A stretch of DNA of 64,000 nt from Vigna angularis (Eukaryota > Streptophyta > Magnoliopsida > Fabales > Fabaceae), in NCBI RefSeq assembly GCF_016808095.1, contig NC_068971.1, forward strand, positions 33,775,631 through 33,839,630. The letters run 5' to 3'. The notes beneath the pieces were generated by a model that was not told the DNA's origin, made no database searches, and worked only from the letters and a program-made list of their open reading frames with translations. Both the position numbers and the translations under genes were made by a program. How positions within the stretch are numbered: position 1 is the stretch's first letter; each line of letters opens with the position of its first letter. This document shows positions 18,001-30,466 of the stretch, piece by piece.

Positions 18001-19619
18001 AATTGCATAAATGAAATTTAGAAATAAAAAAGACATATAATTAAACATAATAAAAGTGGCAAATATATGTACCAATAACATAAAGACATATTAAAATTTT
18101 GCAATAGAATTTTCATGTCAATCTAAGATACATGCATATTAATGTAAGATTCAGAAAAACATGAATGATTAAGAAGAGTAAAAGGCATTATATAAGTGCA
18201 ATCCTTATAGTCTATGAGTTGGCATGCACATAGAAAATCAACCTCAACCTAAGGAATTTTAAGTTTTACAGCACATGGAATGTTCTCATAGAATAAACCA
18301 CATTCAAAGACTTTGAAAACTTGTAATTAAATAAATTAATTAAGTAGCATGTCAAAATCTACGACAATAGTTGGTAGCTTCTAGTAGAGCAAAGTATCAC
18401 TTTTTTCTTTTTAATTTGTTTTATATTATTGCAACGAAATTCTCTCATGGTAAGAAAATTCGCCTAAATATAAAATAAAACCAATGTGATTCAACTTTAT
18501 TGATAAATATCAACGGTTTGAAACCCATGAAATATATTACTAATAATTTCGAAAAACTCATTAGTAATTAATACTAAAAGTTAAGTTCGATATATTATAT
18601 AAGTAATTAATAAGGTGATAATATTTAGTTAATATAATTTTCCGTGTACTTAATTACACATAATATATTTATATTAAAAACTAAATGTAAAACTCTAAAC
18701 TTAAACTATAGAAGAATGCTAAAATTACTAAAAAGTATATGAATCTTATACTAATAATGTTTTCCCATGGTGAAGAGGATATTTTTATCTCTTTGGTCCA
18801 CGTGTGAAGGCACTCACAACACCTATTTTAGGTATGTCTATGGCACAGTTCACTGAGGCAGAGTACAATAATAAATAAAGTACTCCAGTTTTTTTTTTTT
18901 ATTCATGTTTTCATTATTAATTTTTTTAATATCTTTCTTTCATTTTTTTTTTAATTCTGTATTGTCACGTGGGTTATTCTCTAGGCTGCTGGTTGAGTTA
19001 CAGTGGTTTTTATGATTTGATATACAATGTGATAAAATTTAGATATAGTTTTATAAGTATTTAAGTACAAGACCATATTAACTATATCAAAGAATTCAAA
19101 ACAAGTCTCGCATCAGTGGTAAGATGGTTGGTATATTTTTTCCTTCCATTTTTACATCTTGAAATAAAAAAATTGACAAGAATAATCTATTGATATTAAA
19201 CTTAGTTTAGCTATTTTTCACAATAACTAAGAGATTTAGAATATTTTGATGACATAACTGGTGAGTAAATATATTATATTATTTATTAATAATGCAAATA
19301 TTGTTCTTAGTTCCTGGAGAATAAAGTTAATGAAAATTGATTCTTGACATTATTTTAAAAATATTTGGGTAAAGATGCAACCCACCCACTTGAATTTTAT
19401 AAGTTATAGACATAAGTTGCATGCACTTTTGAATTATACTTCACATGTTATAATTTTTAAGGATTGTATAAATGTATTTTAAGAACTTTGCTGTCATAAT
19501 TACAAACTTTTTTAAGAAGTTTATTGTATTGTGTATGAGGTATTCTAACTCCAAAAGAGGTTATGATAAATGCATATAAAAGATTTTTGTGTTGTGAAAA
19601 AAAAAATCAACAAAGCCCA
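15001..19619. other. AT-rich intergenic DNA with one low-AT patch
   Basis: A (TTCTCCC)n heptamer tract lies at 15052-15084. The patch 15090-15400 has overlapping frames on both strands (15163-15390 plus; 15151-15351 minus, 66 codons ending ...GFPQPQLIY) that I cannot assign; it may be a transposon or gene relic. The remainder is AT-rich with no recognised gene. Confidence 0.5.
15052..15084. repeat. (TTCTCCC)n heptanucleotide repeat
   Basis: Nearly five perfect copies of a pyrimidine heptamer in a row. The strand asymmetry resembles a CT-rich plant leader, but no gene follows clearly. Confidence 0.85.
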
Positions 19620-19696
19620 CACTAGTGCAGAAAGCACTTTAGACGTATGTTATTTTGGGCTTTTAATGTCTGATTTCTGTCCGACGTCTATATGGG

Positions 19697-19895
19697 TGAC
19701 GTTAATGAGTCGTCGGACCCTTTAGGTCAGACGTCTCTATAGACGTCGGACCCTTTAGGTCAGACGTCTCTATAGACGTCGGACCTATATAGGTCAAACG
19801 TCTCTATAGACGTCAGACGTCTATATAGACGTCCGATCCATACAGGTCAGACGTCTATTTAGACGTCCGATCCATATAGGTCAGACGTCTTTGAG
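19697..19895 (+). repeat. ~33-bp tandem repeat, left subterminal region
   Basis: About five and a half copies of a 33-34 bp unit containing GTCGGACC...AGGTCAGACGTCT. One copy is shortened to 19 bp. It lies in the left part of the CACTA element. Confidence 0.8.
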
Positions 19896-20276
19896 GTTGC
19901 TCCTGACTCATGATGAGTTTATAACTTTATATTTTAGTTGAAGAGAATGTATTGTACATTTTTTTTAATGGATGGTTTTAAAAACGTAGTGGATGGAATT
20001 GGAGGAGTACAAAACGCAAGAAATCGCCGCCAAAGAACATCGCCCAAGGACACGAGAATAACTGCACCAAAACCCAACGAAAACGCATTTTAATCGGTTC
20101 AAATGAAAGATAATGCATCGAAGAGTATGTAATCGGAGTAAAATTAATTTAAAACGGTGCAAAAGTGAAAAAACGAACTTGAAAAGTGTAACCCGTAGAG
20201 AGAAAACGCGACGAAGATGATGAACAATGAGTGCGCGTAACGGCTGTCTCGCGTTCACGGTGTTTTAATGCCAAAA

Positions 20277-20560
20277 TTTAGACGTCGGTTCCCCCAATGA
20301 ACAGACGTCTAAAGTGCTTTAGAAGTCGGAGTGGCAGGATCAGACGTCTAAATGGAGTCAAAAAGTGACTTTTTAAATTTCTGGGTTAGGGTTTAGACGT
20401 CGGTTCCCCCAATTAACAGACGTCTAAAGTGCTTTAGAAGTCGGAGTGGCGGGATCGGACGTCTAAATAGAGTCAAAAAGTGACTTTTTAAATTTCTGGG
20501 TTAGGGTTTAGACGTCGGTTCCCCCAATTAATAGACGTCTAAATAGAAAAAAAATTATTT
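20277..20560 (+). repeat. 115-bp tandem repeat, right half of the CACTA element
   Basis: Units start TTTAGACGTCGGTTCCCCCA at 20277, 20392 and 20507, exactly 115 bp apart; the third is partial (about 2.4 copies). Units differ by a few substitutions. Confidence 0.85.
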
Positions 20561-20757
20561 TTTATTAACTTTTTCGTTTAGTTTTGGCGTCTATTCGGGG
20601 AGCCAACGTATATGAGTATTTAGACGTCGGACCCCTCCATAGCTGATGTCTAAATAGTTGTTTTATTTACGAAAAATGTCACCGGTCATTTTTTACGTTG
20701 GATATTCGAGGGTCAGACGTCTAAAGGGTGACGTTAAAGGTCTTTTCTGCACTAGTG

Positions 20758-22039
20758 CAAAGAATTTGAAATTTGGAGATTTGTTTTAGAAGGTAGTAAG
20801 GGCAACACTAATTTCATAATTTAAAGAAAATATAAGTAAAAGTAACATGTAGAAGAGAGGAAAAATATTTGGTTACATAGAGAAATGCAAAAGATTAATG
20901 TAAAATATACAACATAGTTACTAACAATTATGATGTTTGACATGTTTATAAAAAGTTAGGTGTTATAAAAATGTGAAAAGATAGAACTTTTGTGATGTTT
21001 GATTAACAAGAGGAACATATAACAAAACATATGAATTTTTTCTTCAACCCATATATAGTCAACAACAGGGGATGAAGTATGTCAATCCAACTTCCCCACA
21101 AATTAAGGAGAAAACTAATCACTGCATTAGAATGCATACGAATGATATTAATTGAACTTTTTAATATGTGTTTTATGATAGTTCGCATTGCATTGGACTA
21201 TTCAAAATGATGTTACTAGAAGATGTCTTAGTAGTTCACTAATTAGAAACTTAGTGGTTCAACTATTAGAAGTTTACTCCAATGAACTTGCCTTGAATCA
21301 ACTTAATTTTTCAATCTAAAAAAATTATTTCTCAATTAAGTTGATAAGAATCCTAACTTCTCAGAGTCACTGGAAAATGCCCAACTCAATCTACTGGCAT
21401 CGTCCAAATGTCTATATTAGTTATAAATTGTTGGTTTATGAATCACACATAGGTTAATAAGCATTAAATCCTATAATCAAAGTAGTTCCGAATTCTCTTT
21501 AAAATAAAAAGCCGAAGCGTATCTGAAGGATTAGACATTGGAAACAATTAATAAGCAACATGAATTGGTCTTTGATCTTTCCTCGTACCTTTGGTTCCTT
21601 TTGTATTTTTTTTTTCTTAAAGAGAAAGAAACAGGAATGATACATGTGCTCAAAGATGGGGATCGTGACCCTTTATGTAACCTTCTGACGATTACTCTTC
21701 TTTAGTTTCAATAATTATGATTTGACATATTCAACAAATTAAAATTATTGTTGATCCTTACACAATAAATATTTTATGACATATATGTCCTTAGCTACAT
21801 TTACTTAATTAGATCACTTTATAATTGGCTAATAAAATACAATGGCCCAAACACATATAAGGATTTGTTATATATATATGAATGATCCAAAATTGGTAAC
21901 ATAAATTACATCTAAGTTTGCTTATACTTTAGTTCGACAGAACACAAGTTACAATGTCCATAAAACGTCTATATAGTACATCATATAATTTAACTCGTGG
22001 ATGGTTGATTGTTATTTAGCAAAAAAAGAGGACGCCAAG
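20758..22039. other. AT-rich intergenic DNA
   Basis: No gene or named repeat is recognised. Short frames carry no domain. Confidence 0.6.
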
Positions 22040-22480
22040 CACTACATGTATTTCTTTAGAGAATCACTATTTTGGCAACCCCTCTCAAGCCGTGAATGTA
22101 TATTTATCATTTCAAGCTTGGAACACAAAGTATGGAAAGTTGAAGGTGTCAAAGCTTTGGTAGAAGTATTCACATGTTGATCTTTGGAGCTAATAGGTAG
22201 AAGCTTAATTATCCCATGTTGTAGTTTCTCTCTAATGGTGTGACAATCGATTTCTATGTAATTTGTGCATTCATTGAATACTTGATATGCAACCATTTGC
22301 ATTGTCACATAATAGTAACATAGGTACAAAATGTTGTAATTGAAGGTCTTGAAGAAGATAAACTATCTAATGTATTTCACAAGTAGTGGAAGCTAAATTT
22401 GTGTATTCTATCTAGATTTAACGTCTGCCCAAATTTCTAATGCTTTATCCATCCACAAAATGCTATGTTGCATTGAAGGA
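22040..22480 (-). pseudogene. Copia RNase H relic (3' end of pol)
   Basis: Read on the minus strand, this is the C-terminal end of a Copia polyprotein. The part from 22329 down to 22042 reads NECTNYIEIDCHTIREKLQ, then LLPISSKDQ, TKALTPSTFHTLCSKLEMINIH. These correspond to the conserved Copia run N-P-V-F-H-E-R-T-K-H-I-E-D-C-H-x-R-E-K ... ADIxTKAL ... LGM. Upstream, 22330-22480 keeps pieces such as LQDLQLQ and CDNA (the usual CDNxSA) in other frames, with stops between, so frameshifts and nonsense changes are present. No LTRs are identified at the ends. It is a dead fragment. Confidence 0.75.
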
Positions 22481-23780
22481 GAAACATAATATACAAGCCA
22501 AAAAAATGACCATATTATTACATCATTTCTAAGCTTGATACATAAAGTCTTTCTTTTTCGGTTTCAAAAAAAGTTCAACCTATAAACACTAGTTTATTCT
22601 TGACACTCAAGGTTGTTGTGGTCATTATATACTTCTTGAGTGGTAATTGTTGATGTTAGGGAGAAACAAAAGGGTCGCTAGATTTTCATTTAGGTAAATA
22701 TACAAGAAGCTAAGATTTCTCAATCATGATGAGAGAAAAAAATAAAGCAAACAAAAAACGGAGAAAGAAAGCGTAAAAAAAAAATAAAGAAGATCAAATA
22801 TGTGTAGGGTAGAACTTCAAAAGAAGTGCTCTGTCATCTTAGAAACTTTTGATGAACCTTTTGATAATCAAGAAGGTTACACAAGAACAAATCAAAAACT
22901 CTTTGGATTAAAAAGTGTTGCAACATAGCATATAGTTACTATTTTGACATATAATTTAAACTCAATAATTCTATAATCTTATATTCGTATAACTTTATTA
23001 TAATAGAAAAATTGACGTGGGAAAGAAAAAAAAAAGAAACAGTTACTGAATGTATGGAAATTGTACATGGATCAAATAAATTAGAAATAAAAATAAAGGA
23101 TAGAATATAGAAAATGGAATAAAAGAAGAAGAAAAAGTCCTTAAGTATAAACTAGGAACTTCGTTTAAAGACGATGCTCGTGCCATGCACACTCTTGATT
23201 CAACCGAACACAATATTAAAATTAAAAAACGAAAGGAAGTAGAGAAAAAATGATCCCATTCATAGACTCAAGAGCATAAAATAAAACATTGTTGGGTATT
23301 CAGTCAAAGTGTCAAAGCCACACGCATGATAATCTTAGCTCCCACCCCAATCCACGACGATGACAACGCCCACTAACATTAAAATATGTTTTTCTCAACA
23401 GAATAACATACTATTTTTCTAAAAAATATTCTTCCAAGCTTCATAAGTGGGCCAATACCAACACAAAGACACTAATCACCTTATATTTCCATTGAACAAT
23501 TCCACGTCCTCTTAACAAAATCTAATTAATTTTAATTTATTCAACAAATAAAATATTAAATATGCTTAACAATAGCATTTACCTTTTATAAAAAAAGTTT
23601 AACGATAAATATTTTTTTTACTTGTTATGTTTTAAATTCTGATTTTCGCATTTTCAAGCTGTTTTGAATTGTGGAATCCGTTGAAAGAGAATATTTTCAC
23701 GAAGAGAAGAAAAAAATATTAGAGAAAAAAGGTAACATTATTCTTGTCAAATTATCCATCAATCACTTTATCTTGTGGGT
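22481..23780. other. Intergenic DNA upstream of the NAC gene
   Basis: No gene is recognised; AT-rich with A-rich runs. It forms the distal upstream region of the NAC gene. Confidence 0.55.
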
Positions 23781-23788
23781 TTGGCAAT

Positions 23789-23826
23789 GACACGTGTCGT
23801 CATCTTATCTGAAGAAAATGACGTCA
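23789..23826 (+). promoter_or_regulatory. G-box/ABRE palindrome plus TGACGTCA palindrome
   Basis: GACACGTGTC (23789-23798) is a perfect palindrome with the CACGTG G-box and the ACGTG core of ABA-response elements. TGACGTCA (23819-23826) is a perfect C-box/as-1-type palindrome. Both are classic bZIP sites, about 20 bp apart and about 420-455 bp upstream of the NAC ATG. Presence is seen directly; ABA or stress regulation is inferred. Confidence 0.6.
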
Positions 23827-24051
23827 GTAGCCGCCGCCATTGCACAGAATAATAATCCAAGAGAAAGGACAAAAGGGGTAGTGTTTGCAATTGCATAATA
23901 TCGCAACGTAATTGGGCCATTATCGAGTGAGAAAGTTTGTCTTGGTAGATGGCTGTTGTTGTGGCTAGCCATCACCAATTCCTCATTTCTTAGCTCACTT
24001 TAATGGTCCCCACTTGCAAATTTCTTGAACTCATCTCTTCTTCTCTCGTTC

Positions 24052-24246
24052 ATGCCCCCTTCCCATCTCAACCTAATCTCTTTCCACATGGCGACAAAAT
24101 CCCACAACCATAAAATCCCCTCTCTTCTCCCCATCCCAAAAATTTCAATCCTCTCTTTCCCTCTTTTGCATGCCTTTTTCAACCACCCTTTAGCCATTTC
24201 TCTTCTTTTTCTCTCTTCATTCTCTCCCTCACCAACCCCCACATAA
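24052..24246 (+). CDS. Possible upstream ORF of the NAC gene (64 codons)
   Basis: An ATG-initiated frame of 64 codons in the CT-rich leader starts [12 protein letters not shown] and ends FSPSPTPT, with its TAA at 24244-24246. The last A of that stop is the first base of the NAC start codon (TAATG). The peptide is rich in Ser, Pro, Leu and Phe with a hydrophobic middle; no family is recognised. It is translated only if the transcript starts upstream of 24052, which cannot be seen here. The composition may simply reflect a pyrimidine-rich 5' UTR. Confidence 0.3.
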   Translation: MPPSHLNLISFHMATKSHNHKIPSLLPIPKISILSFPLLHAFFNHPLAISLLFLSSFSPSPTPT

Positions 24247-25696
24247 TGGGAAGCCCTCAATCCAATTTGCCACCTGGTTTTAGGTTCCACCCAACAGATG
24301 AAGAACTCATTCTTCACTACCTTAGTAAAAGGGTTGCATCCATTCCCTTACCCGTTTCCATCATTGCTGAGGTTGATATCTACAAGTTAGATCCATGGGA
24401 CTTGCCAGGTTTCTCTCTCTTCCACTCCCTTTGTTTTTTGTTGCCAACCATAAACAATCAATAATGCATCACCCCTTTGCCAATCTAGTTTGAATGTGAT
24501 GAGAAATGTGTTGAGATTAAAGAAAGAGTGAAAATTTTCAATTGGGTATTGTTCAAGTCCACTTATTTATCAGTGTTTGTTTCATGTGGTTTTTCAACAG
24601 CAAAGGCAACCTTTGGGGAGAAAGAATGGTACTTTTTCAGTCCCAGAGACCGGAAGTACCCAAACGGTGCAAGGCCAAACAGGGCAGCTGCTTCAGGGTA
24701 TTGGAAGGCCACTGGCACAGATAAGACCATAGTCACATCATTGCAGGGTGGATCAGTCCAAGAGAACATTGGTGTGAAGAAGGCTTTGGTGTTCTACAAA
24801 GGAAGACCCCCAAAGGGTGTCAAGACCAATTGGATCATGCATGAATATCGCCTTGTAGACAACAACAAACCCATTAAGCTCAAAGACTCCTCCATGAGAG
24901 TAAGTCCCCTACCAAAATTACTTTCATTACATTTTTTTGTTGATTCTTAATATTGTAGAATGTAAAAAACGAACTATCTTGTTTAATTTACCAGTCAAGC
25001 TTGATAATGTGTCATGCATGTAGAGATTCATTGGATCATGTAATGATTTCTTGTTAACAACACGACATGTTGTTGGGTTCTGATATGCATTAACTGTTGT
25101 TGCAGTTGGACGATTGGGTGCTGTGTCGGATTTACAAGAAGTCCAAACATGCTCTAACTTCAACAGAGGCAGGAATAGGAGTTGGTGAGGTGGATCAAGC
25201 AGAGGAGCAGCAATTCAATGAGACCCTTTTGCCAATCTTAAAATCTCCAATACCTCCTCCTCAGAACACATTGATGTCTCAAAAATCTGTCTCCTTCTCC
25301 AACCTGTTGGATGCCATGGACTACTCTGTACTCAGCAGTTTCTTATCTGAGAACCATTCCAACCCACCAGGGATCGGATCAAGTGCAGGCTTCAACACTG
25401 AGAATTTGGAACAGCAATCTTCTCCGATGAACAACCCCAACAATAGCTACACGTTTCAGAAGAACACCCAATTGAACCCTTCACTCTCCAACATGGAAAA
25501 CATGAGGCCAAAGCGCCAATTTTCAAGCATTGATGATGAAACTCTGTACCCATCCAAGAAATACCTGACTTCCTCTTGCAACTTTCCTTCCCACATCAAC
25601 CCCCAATACGAGAATCCACAATGGAACTACCTCGTCAAACAGTCTTTGCTGAATCAGCGGTTACTGCTTGGTCCTCAGCTTCAATTTCAAGGATAA
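24246..25696 (+). CDS. NAC-domain transcription factor (three exons, 350 aa)
   Basis: Plant-specific nuclear transcription factor. Exons are 24246-24408, 24601-24899 and 25106-25696, all with GT-AG introns; the first junction splits an Ala codon (P-A-K-A-T-F-G) and the second falls between codons (SMR|LDDW). Residues 1-166 form the NAC domain: [14 protein letters not shown] (8-21), DPWDLPAKATFG around the first junction, [15 protein letters not shown] (63-77), the DNA-contacting WKATGTDK (89-96), [18 protein letters not shown] and [12 protein letters not shown] (155-166). This gene order of subdomains A-E is complete. The C-terminal half is rich in Ser, Asn, Pro and Gln, as in NAC activation regions. 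The domain most resembles the NAP/ANAC018/ANAC056 group (senescence, seed and stress roles), which is a resemblance only. Two palindromic bZIP sites lie upstream and a uORF may overlap the ATG. No lesion is seen. Confidence 0.93.
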
Positions 25697-28600
25697 TCCA
25701 AACATACCAACAACTTATTAAATCAGAAAAAAACAAAATTGAAATAGAAAAATTACATAGAAGTAAAATATTCAAAAGCTGAGCCCACCAAAGAACACAC
25801 CAATTTGATCACTAGATAAGAAGGTTTAGTAATTTAGCACATAGATATTGTTATAGCGTTTTTTTTTTTTTTTGGTTTTCTTTTAATTAATTTGTGCTGG
25901 AAAACGAAGAATAGAAGGTAGCTTGAAAGGAGTAACAGTTTGGTATAGAATCAAACAAATATTCCATCATTCAAGGGGTGAAGAAACTGTAGAAACAAAA
26001 TATCCAAGTTTCTATGACAAATCAAAACAATTTGTGTACAGAATGTTTATTTGTACGTGTTTGGATTTGGAGGTTAGCTTTATTATATACTTTGTAGATA
26101 AGGTATTGTACTTGATTGTGTTGATATTTCTCATTCTTTTCCTTGAAAGGATAGCTGGCTACGAATTTTCTTTTGTGCTTGGAATTCTATCATTTTCTAT
26201 TTCAGTGTCTTCAACAGTAGAACTTCATCATTGACTGTTACTATTCACATGCATTATTGAACTCACATTGAACCTCAACCTTAGAACTAAGAAACCCATC
26301 AATGAAATAATTAATTAAAAACATGAATTACATTGATTGGTTGAGAAATGAAAACGTGTTGTGTTTATTTTCTATCTAATTTTTTCTAACTCTTTGTTTC
26401 ATCCATGTTTTTCTTCCTAAATATCTAGTTGAAAATGGGTCCAAATTTTAGATGACAAGTCCAACTTTTTTGGTTCCTTTTCAGAAAAACTCACAGCCAA
26501 GTCCACCTTTGCCATACCATAGGATAATTAGGCGTGCGTGACACCATATGGTTAAACTTTTCTTTTGTTTTTATAATAAAAATGTATAAATTTATTGACT
26601 TTAGAGCACCCCATATTCTTACTTTATAGATTTTAAAATACACTAGAAATTGTTTGGAGGAGTTGTTTTTTTTTTTTATAAATATTTCTTGAAAAAAAAG
26701 AAGAAATGAACCTTTTCAATAAATTAAAATTAGTTTATACATAAATTATTTCATATAATATCTTTAAATCTTCATTCTTAACTTATAAATAAAATTTTAT
26801 TTTACATTTTTTTAATATATCTTGAAATAAGAAAAATGAAAGAGGGTAATTCGTTTAAAATTGAATTGAATGTAGAAAAAAAAGAATGTGCTTTGGTTGG
26901 AAAGTATAATTTACTAAATAATCAATTGTGATTTTTGTAAACATACTCAATTAACTACTATTCCCATCTTTTTGTTTAGATTTTTTTTGTTTTATTTAAT
27001 GCTATTTTCAAAATTTAAACAACAATAGTATTTTTTTTTGTTATTTATACTCTTTCTCTTCATTCTAATAAACGTAACATAGAAATAAATAAAAAAATTA
27101 TAAATATATTTTTTCAAATACAAAATCATTTTTCCTTTTGACATAAAAAATAAAAGCTTTAAATAACATTTAAAAAGGAACGGAAATTAACTAACACATT
27201 GGGAATTGTCTAATTTATCTACAATAAATAATAACATGAATTAATTTGATGTAACTTAGGCTCTATCCAAAAAAGAATATACACAATCTTGAATTTGTCT
27301 TTTATGATATATTTAAGTTTGCATGAAGAATGATCTTTATCTAGTACTATTTCCAACTACTTCCCACGTGTTCATGATTAATTTTCATGATTGTAACTAA
27401 TAGCCACAACCAAACATAAAGAGCTACCAATACAATGATGGTGTGTTCACCATACTCCACTTATTTTAATATATTTGATTCTTCGATCACCTCTTTGGTC
27501 ACTACATGCAAAATTATATCTATAAATCAAGTAGCCTCCTTGGTCTTAGTTTTGTTTTTTATTATTTATAGCACAAAAGATATTAAAATAAGAAGATTAC
27601 AAGTAAGCACCGAATAATGTCATTAAAAACACCGAAAAATATCATTAAAAGCACCGAAAAATGGAAAACCAAAAAATGGATATTTTCTCATGGTCAACGT
27701 TGTACCGAGATGAATGTGTGCATGAGTTGGATACAAATCACGTAAATTCATAATTAATTTCAATCTGACTTGACCTAATCAAAATCAACATTTGATAATC
27801 GAATTGATTTATCTGTTAAAGTTGGAATTTTTGAACACGTCATCAAGCTTATTGACACATGCAATTCTCTCTATTTGAAATTTAATTTTATCATTATCAG
27901 TTCACCATATTTATTTAAATGATATTTTGTTTTACAATTTATGTATATTTAATATTTTTATGTTTTGTTTCAAATAATGAAGCAGGTATTATAGATAGTC
28001 AAATGGGTGTCTATAAAAAAAATTAGTTATCAGATTGCAATTAAATTTGTAGTCACTAAGATGAATTTTGCTTTAGTAATTAGTAGTTATTATTTAGTGT
28101 CCATGACAGAGGTAAAAGAGAGACACTGACATTTTTTTTATTGATATAAATTATTAACAACCAAATTTATGACAGCATTATCTCTTGTAAAAGAAATTTT
28201 TTAATATTTTATTTTAATTACGAGGTAGCAATTAATCTTTTTACCAATATTTATCCGTTAATTTCATCCCTCTCCTAAGGTATTTCTTTGAGAAAGTACT
28301 GTTTGCTTCCCAGAGGAATCAGTTTTAGATATTCAGGTGAAAAATCAAGCAAACGCTAAAATGTCTAAAATTTCAAAATACACAAAATGGTATGAAAAGA
28401 ATAATTCAATGGATTAGTTGTCGTTTACGGCGAAAAGTCTATCCCACCCTCGATATGAACAGGAACCCAATCTAACCTACATTTTTCAAAATCATTTTGA
28501 GTTATGAAATTCAGTAACCTAATTGGTAGCCTAAATACGACCTTATTTAAAGGCTCTACATATTACCAAGAAGTCAAGAATTAGTATTATTATTTCTTTT

Positions 28601-29924
28601 TCCTATTATTGAGGGTTGAGGATTCGTGGTGACATAATCTAGATCAATATTAAAATGCTAAAAGAATAATAGAATTATGAAAATAAGAGAAAAATCATGA
28701 ATGACAAATTTTTTACAATACAAATAAAGTTGTTACTCTTGATGAAAAATCCAAAATATACATAAAAAGGACAACAAACTAAAAGCTCTATTGGATAGTC
28801 TTAAGTATCAAAGTTTTTTCTATTTTAGAGGATGATAATATCCTGTGTTACATCCAACATAGCATTGTGGACTTGTTTACATATTAAATGTTGAAAGTAT
28901 TATAGGCCGACGTTTATTGTAAAAAATTGACATCATTTGATATAATTTAACGTCAAATTAACGTCTTTTACCGTGATGTTGATTTCGAATTCGTCATTAA
29001 AAACCAAAAAATGTCGATGTTATACGATATTTTTGTACTAGTTATATTGTTGTAAAAAATTATTTGGATTAAACACCAATTAGAATATTATGACATTCAT
29101 CTTGAACATATAACTCTTAAATATGACAATACTAGTGTTATAAACCAAACTAGAAACCCAATAATATATTCTAGAAGAAAGCATATAAACGTTAAACAAT
29201 ATTTTATTAGAAATCATGTAACAAAGAGGAGTTACTAAGTTAATTAGTTCACATATTCACCAAACCTTTAGCTAAGGAAAAATTTTATATCATTAAAAGT
29301 GAGTTAGACGTACTATAATTATATGCACAACTTAAAAATTTGCAATATTTATGTTTCTAGATGTATTAATTGATTATATTAGTTGTTTAATTAATTAGTT
29401 ATGTATTTGGTTTACTTATAAATGTTTACGTGATAATCTATTATCTTGATTATCTTGATGCTTAATCGGATTAAAAATTCTTATTATCTGATATTCGCTT
29501 TTTGTGAAAGGTTATATATATCTTAATAGTTTAAAATTCCGCATAACGCGATCTGTTTTACTCTGATTGATTTTTCGTTACTTTGTTTACTTTTTTTTTT
29601 TATGTGACTGTTGTGATTTGATGTTCTCTATTTCCTTGCTGCCCTTTGAAAATGTCACACCTACACTCTACATAACATTGACAAAAATTAAATTCATTTC
29701 AAATTTTGAAATTGGAAAATATTTTTTTGTTTTTTTTGTTGAAACATCTCTTTACCCAAGTTTCCCTCTCGTACACTCTGTTTCACGAACCAAACCCACA
29801 ACCTCCACATTTCCCTTTCTTTTAAAAACACAACCCTAAAACTCTCAATAAACCACCATTGTCTCTGCTATTTTTATCCAAATGAGTAAAAATATCTTCT
29901 TCGAGACCTAAACATGTAAAAAGA
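25697..29924. other. Intergenic DNA downstream of the NAC gene
   Basis: The first few hundred bases should include the NAC 3' UTR. A 103-codon frame at 25923-26234 has no domain. A three-copy ~22-bp repeat (CACCGAAAAATATCATTAAAA type) lies at 27607-27663. Near 28905-29042, GACGT-rich DNA ending TTTTTGTACTAGT may be a decayed CACTA end, but no left partner was found. Nothing else is recognised. Confidence 0.5.
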
Positions 29925-30466
29925 ATGGCTACCAAGCAAACTCGTGAAGCAACCGTAGAAGGTTGGATGAGTGATGAAGATAGGTATCAAAACTACAACA
30001 TTTACAGGTAAATGTATAATATTATCAATCACAAGTATATGGATCTCCAGTTTTATTGAAATGATGGATTTCTCTTCTAAGATCTACTGACCTTTTAAGG
30101 GTTAGACAACTTTCTTCAAATGACTAGTCCCTCGTATCCTGACTTAGTTAAAGTTTTATATGCGAATGCTAGAGTAGAAGATGGAATTATTGTATCAAGA
30201 GTGAGAGGGATAGATTTGGTCCTGAGTAATGATGTATGGACTTCTATTGCTGGTTTTGGGTTAGGCGGGATGAAATCTCACAAGGGTTTTCCAAGAGTAA
30301 ACATATTAGGAATTTTTCAGGCATGCCTTAGATGTCAGGGAAACCTAGAGATTATAATAATCTGTTTAAGACAGGTAGTATTGATTATTTTAATCGAACC
30401 ATTACAAATTTGTTTATTCTTTATCTTTCTTACTCTATTCTTTTGATCTTGATAGATTAAAAAGGC
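29925..30466 (+). pseudogene. Broken legume 'putative plant transposon protein' relic
   Basis: An ATG at 29925 opens MATKQTREATVEGW and meets TAA at 30009-30011 after about 28 codons. From 30120 a 108-codon frame contains SYPDLVKVLYANA, EDGIIVSRVRGIDLVLSNDVW and GGMKSHKGF. These match my recollection of a protein family abundant in bean genomes and annotated as putative plant transposon protein (YPDLV...F-N...G...V-G-I-L-D-W pattern). Near 30340 the reading frame shifts: the continuing family-like sequence (KPRDYNNLFKTGSIDYF) is in another frame and runs to a stop near 30466. At least one stop and one frameshift make it non-functional. The family name is from memory and moderately sure. Confidence 0.55.

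Larger units (their letters stand above)
19620..20757. mobile_element. Non-autonomous CACTA element (~1.14 kb) rich in GACGTC
   Basis: The ends are perfect inverted repeats: CACTAGTGCAGAAA at 19620 and TTTCTGCACTAGTG ending 20757. The terminal CACTA is diagnostic of the En/Spm superfamily. Flanking triplets are CCA and CAA, so the 3-bp duplication has one mismatch. The element holds more than 25 AGACGT/ACGTCT motifs (many full GACGTC) in direct and inverted orientation, as expected of subterminal transposase-binding sites. No transposase is seen; a 97-codon minus frame (19965-20258) has no known domain. Confidence 0.8.

Noticed and set aside
19100..19140. tRNA-like box (GCATCAGTGGTAAGATGGTTGG)
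   Set aside because: No acceptor, anticodon or T-arm pairing follows; the next bases are T-rich.
28905..29042. Possible third CACTA element (GACGT motifs, end TTTTTGTACTAGT)
   Set aside because: No matching left end or target duplication could be found.
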